Assembly (NCBI GenBank): GCA_028288405.1
Contig: JAQBNS010000129.1
Span: 1-36,081 of the forward strand
Length of the DNA stretch: 36,081 nucleotides
Origin: Chitinophagaceae bacterium
Lineage (GTDB): Bacteria; Bacteroidota; Bacteroidia; Cytophagales; Cytophagaceae
Direction of reading: 5' to 3'
Shown here: piece after piece, positions 32,976 through 36,081 of the stretch
How the letters are laid out: each line of letters opens with the position of its first letter
Position numbering within the stretch: the first letter of the stretch is position 1
Program-made: the position numbers and the translations under genes
The notes under the pieces: model-generated
Database searches by the model: none
Seen by the model: only the letters and a program-made list of their open reading frames with translations
Told to the model about the DNA's origin: nothing

Positions 32976-35015
32976 ATGCATGAATTCAATTTAGTTTCTC
33001 CTTATAAACCAACAGGAGACCAGCCTCAGGCTATACGTGAATTGGTCACTGGTGTCAACCGGGGTGATGAAGCGCAAGTACTATTAGGTGTGACGGGATC
33101 TGGTAAAACATTTACCATGGCGAATGTCATTCAGCAAACAGGAAAACCAACCCTGGTCCTGAGCCATAATAAAACATTGGCGGCGCAGTTATACGGCGAA
33201 CTCAAGAATTTTTTTCCTGAAAATCTGGTGGAGTATTTCATCTCTTATTATGATTACTACCAACCGGAAGCATATATCCCCGCCTCCAACGTTTACATTG
33301 AAAAAGATCTTTCCATCAACCAGGAAATTGAAAAATTAAGGCTTAGAGCAACTTCTGCACTGATGTCGGGCAGGCGGGACGTGATTGTGGTCGCATCCGT
33401 TTCTTGCATCTATGGTATTGGTAATCCGGACGAGTTTAGAAACAGCATTGTCAATGTTAAAAAAGGAGAGACGGTCTCTCGCAATCAACTCCTGTATAGT
33501 TTTGTTCAAATCTTGTACAACCGCACCGCTGTGGAGTTGACAAGAGGTACATTCAGAGTAAAAGGCGACACCATCGATATCTTCCCGGCCTATGCTGATT
33601 TTGCTTACCGCATTGTATTGTGGGGAGATGAAGTGGAGCAGGTGCAAACCATTGATCCCAATAGCGGAAGAAAATTGTCAGACGAGCCACACATGGTATT
33701 GTTTCCTGCCAACATTTTCGTGACAGGTAAAGATTCCATGGAGCGATCCATTTTTCAAATACAAGATGACCTGGTCAAGCAAATGAATTTGTTCGAAGGC
33801 GAAGGACGTTTTCTGGAATCCAAAAGAATCAAAGAACGCACGGAGTATGACCTCGAGATGATGCGTGAACTGGGCTATTGCTCTGGTATAGAAAATTACT
33901 CCAGATACTTTGATCAAAGAAAACCGGGCGATCGGCCTTTCTGTTTATTGGATTATCTTCCGGACGATTACCTGATGGTGATTGATGAAAGTCACGTGAC
34001 CATACCTCAAGTGAAAGCCATGTGGGGTGGAGATCGCTCCAGAAAAGTAAACCTGGTAGATTACGGTTTTCGTTTGCCATCGGCGCTGGATAACCGACCG
34101 CTTACCTTCAGTGAATTTGAAGGAATGATTCCTCAAGTGGTATTCGTGAGTGCTACCCCTGCTGATTATGAAATGAAACGTACAGAAGGTGTGGTGGTAG
34201 AACAAGTGATTCGCCCTACCGGCTTGCTCGATCCTGAGATTGTGGTGCGCCCAAGCCTAAATCAATTGGATAATCTGCTCGATGAAATTCATCAGCGTAT
34301 AGAAATGGGTGATCGGGTATTGGTTACTACGTTGACCAAACGCATGGCAGAAGAATTATCAAGATACCTTGACCGTCTTAATATTAAGACGCGTTACATA
34401 CACTCTGAAATAAAAACATTAGAACGTGTAGAGATTCTTAGAGAATTGAGACTAGGCGTATTTGATGTGTTGGTCGGTGTCAATTTACTAAGGGAAGGAT
34501 TGGATTTACCGGAGGTCTCTCTAGTCGCTATCCTTGATGCAGATAAAGAAGGCTTCTTACGAAATGTGCGTTCATTGGTACAGACCATTGGCCGTGCGGC
34601 ACGTAACAGCAATGGTAAAGTGATCATGTATGCGGATAAGATGACCGATTCTATGGAAGAAGCCATTAGCGAAACCAATAGAAGACGAAGCATACAGATT
34701 GCCTACAATGAAAAACACGGCATTACTCCTTTGACGGTAACTAAAACCAAAGAGGAAATCATGGGTCAGACGCGTGTGGTCAACGCCAATAACGCAGGTA
34801 ATAATTATGGAGTTTCAGACCTGGATATGCCATCGAAAGTGGCGGACCCTATTGTTGCCTACCTGTCTATTCCGGAATTAGAAAAGCTTTTGAATAAGGC
34901 AAAAAGCGACATGGACAATGCGGCAAAAGACTTAAACTTCTCTGCAGCAGCTAAATATAGGGACGAGTTTTTTGCGATTGAACAAGTAATGAAGGAAAAG
35001 AAAGCAAATCGTTAA
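32976..35015 (+). CDS. uvrB: UvrABC system protein B (UvrB)
   Basis: The damage-verifying helicase-like subunit of nucleotide excision repair. Walker A is LLGVTGSGKTFTMANV and Walker B/DEAD-like is MVIDESHVT. The beta-hairpin EYFISYYDYYQPEAYIP, which inserts into DNA, is intact. Helicase motifs V and VI are seen in VGVNLLREGLDLPEVSLVAI and QTIGRAARNSNG. The C-terminal UVR domain that binds UvrC is complete (EKLLNKAKSDMDNAAKDLNF and AAKYRDE). At 679 residues it is of full length. It is the last gene of the series. Confidence 0.97.
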   Translation: MHEFNLVSPYKPTGDQPQAIRELVTGVNRGDEAQVLLGVTGSGKTFTMANVIQQTGKPTLVLSHNKTLAAQLYGELKNFFPENLVEYFISYYDYYQPEAYIPASNVYIEKDLSINQEIEKLRLRATSALMSGRRDVIVVASVSCIYGIGNPDEFRNSIVNVKKGETVSRNQLLYSFVQILYNRTAVELTRGTFRVKGDTIDIFPAYADFAYRIVLWGDEVEQVQTIDPNSGRKLSDEPHMVLFPANIFVTGKDSMERSIFQIQDDLVKQMNLFEGEGRFLESKRIKERTEYDLEMMRELGYCSGIENYSRYFDQRKPGDRPFCLLDYLPDDYLMVIDESHVTIPQVKAMWGGDRSRKVNLVDYGFRLPSALDNRPLTFSEFEGMIPQVVFVSATPADYEMKRTEGVVVEQVIRPTGLLDPEIVVRPSLNQLDNLLDEIHQRIEMGDRVLVTTLTKRMAEELSRYLDRLNIKTRYIHSEIKTLERVEILRELRLGVFDVLVGVNLLREGLDLPEVSLVAILDADKEGFLRNVRSLVQTIGRAARNSNGKVIMYADKMTDSMEEAISETNRRRSIQIAYNEKHGITPLTVTKTKEEIMGQTRVVNANNAGNNYGVSDLDMPSKVADPIVAYLSIPELEKLLNKAKSDMDNAAKDLNFSAAAKYRDEFFAIEQVMKEKKANR

Positions 35016-35082
35016 ATAATCCTATGCAATATTATCTAATGTAGGTTTTAAGGCCTTTTCTGAAAAAAAGTATAAAAAAAGA

Positions 35083-35113
35083 TTGGATGTGATCAAATGC
35101 ATGCATATACTTG
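35083..35113 (+). promoter_or_regulatory. Promoter of the terminal outer-membrane protein gene
   Basis: TTG (35083-35085), a 20-nt spacer and TATACTTG (35106-35113) fit the Bacteroidota consensus with one mismatch in the -7 box. The start codon follows 53 bp downstream, so the leader is about 45 nt and AT-rich, as in highly expressed Bacteroidota genes. Confidence 0.6.
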
Positions 35114-35166
35114 CAGCGTTAATTTTAGTTCACAAACTCTTTTTTAAAAACTAAACAAACTCTATT

Positions 35167-35949
35167 ATGAAAAAAATTATCCTTTCATTGACAGTTGCTG
35201 CCGCTACTCTTTTGGCAACTGAAGTTAATGCTCAAATTAAAAATGACAAAGGTACATTCACTAAACCGGTTGCTGGTAATTTATTGATCGAATTGCAGGT
35301 ATCTCCAAACGTAATCGGTGGTGGTTCTTTCAACTTGAACGATCCATTCTTGCAAAACCTTTCTAACGGTTTGGATACTTCTGGTATCATGGCTCTTCCG
35401 ACTGCTGCTGGTAGTGCTCAAAGTTTTGGTGATTTGAAAACAAACGTATCTCCAATGTTGAAAGGTCGTTATTTCCTTTCTGATAACTCTGCGATCAGAG
35501 TACAATTAGGTTTCATCACTGCTTCAAGAACAGCTAAAGGTGAAAACGGTGGTGGTGATGCTACTAAAGGCAAAATCAGCAGAAATGGTTTTGCATTAGC
35601 TCTTGGTTACGAGAAACACTTCTCTGGTGCTGAAAGACTATCTACTTACGCAGGTGCTGATTTATTAATCGGTCTTGCAGGTGCTAAAGCTTCTTACAAC
35701 GACGGAACAGATACTTATACTGCTAAGCAAAGCGCTTTTGGTTTCGGTTTGAGAGCTGTAACTGGTTTTGACTACTACTTCATTCCAAAAGTATACCTTG
35801 GAGCTGAACTTGGTCTTGGTATCAGCTATGATACTTATGGCGTAATCAAACAATCTGGTCCTGGTACTAACAATGGCGTTGACAAAACTTCTGATTTTGC
35901 TTTGACTCCATTCGTAGTTCCTGCTTTCCGTCTAGGTTACAACTTCTAG
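35167..35949 (+). CDS. Outer-membrane beta-barrel protein, probably abundant
   Basis: A 260-residue protein with a signal peptide (KKIILSLTVAAATLLATEVNAQ, in short LLATEVNAQ cleavage near residue 22). It has amphipathic strands such as VQLGFITASRTAK, GFALALGYEKHFSGAERLS, FGFGLRAVTGFDYYFIP and a final VVPAFRLGYNF, which ends in the aromatic residue typical of barrels. Codon use differs from its neighbours, with strong preference for GGT, GCT, TCT, CTT and AAC/AAA, a sign of high expression. It stands alone between a good promoter and a perfect terminator. Exact function unknown; a structural porin-like protein is plausible. Confidence 0.85.
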   Translation: MKKIILSLTVAAATLLATEVNAQIKNDKGTFTKPVAGNLLIELQVSPNVIGGGSFNLNDPFLQNLSNGLDTSGIMALPTAAGSAQSFGDLKTNVSPMLKGRYFLSDNSAIRVQLGFITASRTAKGENGGGDATKGKISRNGFALALGYEKHFSGAERLSTYAGADLLIGLAGAKASYNDGTDTYTAKQSAFGFGLRAVTGFDYYFIPKVYLGAELGLGISYDTYGVIKQSGPGTNNGVDKTSDFALTPFVVPAFRLGYNF

Positions 35950-35967
35950 TCAAAAGCTAATTCGTTT

Positions 35968-36004
35968 AAAAGGTCTTCCGTTGAAAAACGGAAGACCTTT
36001 TTTT
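35968..36004 (+). terminator. Rho-independent terminator of the outer-membrane protein gene
   Basis: AAAAGGTCTTCCGTT (35968-35982) and AACGGAAGACCTTTT (35987-36001) form a 15-bp perfect stem around a GAAA tetraloop, followed by a T run to 36004. It lies 18 bp after the stop codon. Confidence 0.96.
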
Positions 36005-36019
36005 ATACCCTCAATATAG

Positions 36020-36081
36020 GGACGAGCTAGGAGCTAGGAGGGACGATATCAATTGCGTCCCTCCTAGCTCCTAGCTCGTCC
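36020..36081. repeat. Perfect inverted repeat with 26-base arms at the window edge
   Basis: The left arm 36020-36045 and the right arm 36056-36081 are exact reverse complements, around a 10-base loop (ATATCAATTG). Within each arm the unit GAGCTAG is repeated (GAGCTAGGAGCTAGGAGG). The left arm is preceded by GG (TATAGGGACGAG), so the palindrome may extend beyond the window, which ends on it. It is downstream of a terminator and not needed for it. Confidence 0.9.

Noticed and set aside
35016..35082. Terminator for uvrB built on AAGGCCTT (near 35050-35057)
   Set aside because: The palindrome is only 8 bp with no loop and no T-run directly after it; I do not call a terminator there.
1..36081. 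CRISPR arrays, prophage, insertion sequences, rRNA
   Set aside because: No regularly spaced repeats, transposase or phage genes, and no rRNA-like sequence were seen on either strand.

Overview
The window looks like chromosomal DNA of a gliding-type member of the Bacteroidota, probably Cytophagales (Cytophaga-like). The evidence is low-to-moderate GC, several promoters that fit the Bacteroidota pattern TTG-N17-20-TAnnTTTG, a 1670-residue secreted protein ending in a CHU_C / T9SS type B sorting domain, PorT-like beta-barrels, a bacterial GGGP-synthase-family protein and a ComA-family protein. Genus cannot be fixed from the sequence alone. No phage, insertion sequence, CRISPR array or rRNA gene was found.

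Layout. (1) 1-2160: metX (minus) under a SAM-I-type riboswitch with its own promoter, then a SAM-dependent methyltransferase and a possible 46-residue membrane peptide. (2) 2230-8635: a phosphate uptake block pstS-pstC-pstA-pstB-phoU behind a PHO-box-like direct repeat. It runs on closely into a beta-barrel gene, a small membrane protein and the GGGP synthase family gene. (3) 8590-9760: an AraC-family regulator convergent with the GGGP synthase gene. Between them lies a diverged 3' fragment of a second araC gene together with a duplicated tail of the synthase gene. (4) 9929-11298: an acyl-CoA dehydrogenase and a GC-rich noncoding element. (5) 11299-14760 (minus): panC-panD-flippase-like-rfaE2-like-yugP, closed by a terminator. 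(6) 14814-15766: a lone N-terminal half of a glycogen/starch synthase, transcribed divergently from panC. (7) 15759-21510 (minus): a PorT-like barrel and the giant T9SS cargo protein. (8) 21636-23606 (minus): tRNA-Arg(CCU), hflX and a membrane-anchored cytochrome c. (9) 23774-29307: an exopolysaccharide export and control operon (rmlC, Wza-like, Wzc-like tyrosine kinase, YwqE/CpsB-like phosphatase, NAD-dependent epimerase). (10) 29382-35015: TPR protein, ComA family, DedA, aroE, uvrB in tight succession. (11) 35083-36081: a strongly biased, probably abundant outer-membrane protein with a textbook terminator, then a perfect palindrome with 26-base arms that ends exactly at the window edge.

How it works together. 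The pst block takes up phosphate, and its closeness to an ether-lipid-type synthase suggests a possible link between phosphate status and envelope lipids. The rmlC-to-epimerase operon holds the export pore, the copolymerase/kinase and the matching phosphatase of a capsule or EPS system, without glycosyltransferases, flippase or polymerase in view. The most unusual observation is the araC fragment at 8621-8788. Its differences from the intact neighbour are mostly synonymous, so it looks like the remnant of a once-selected paralogue, while its last 73 bp, including the synthase tail, are identical to the other copy.
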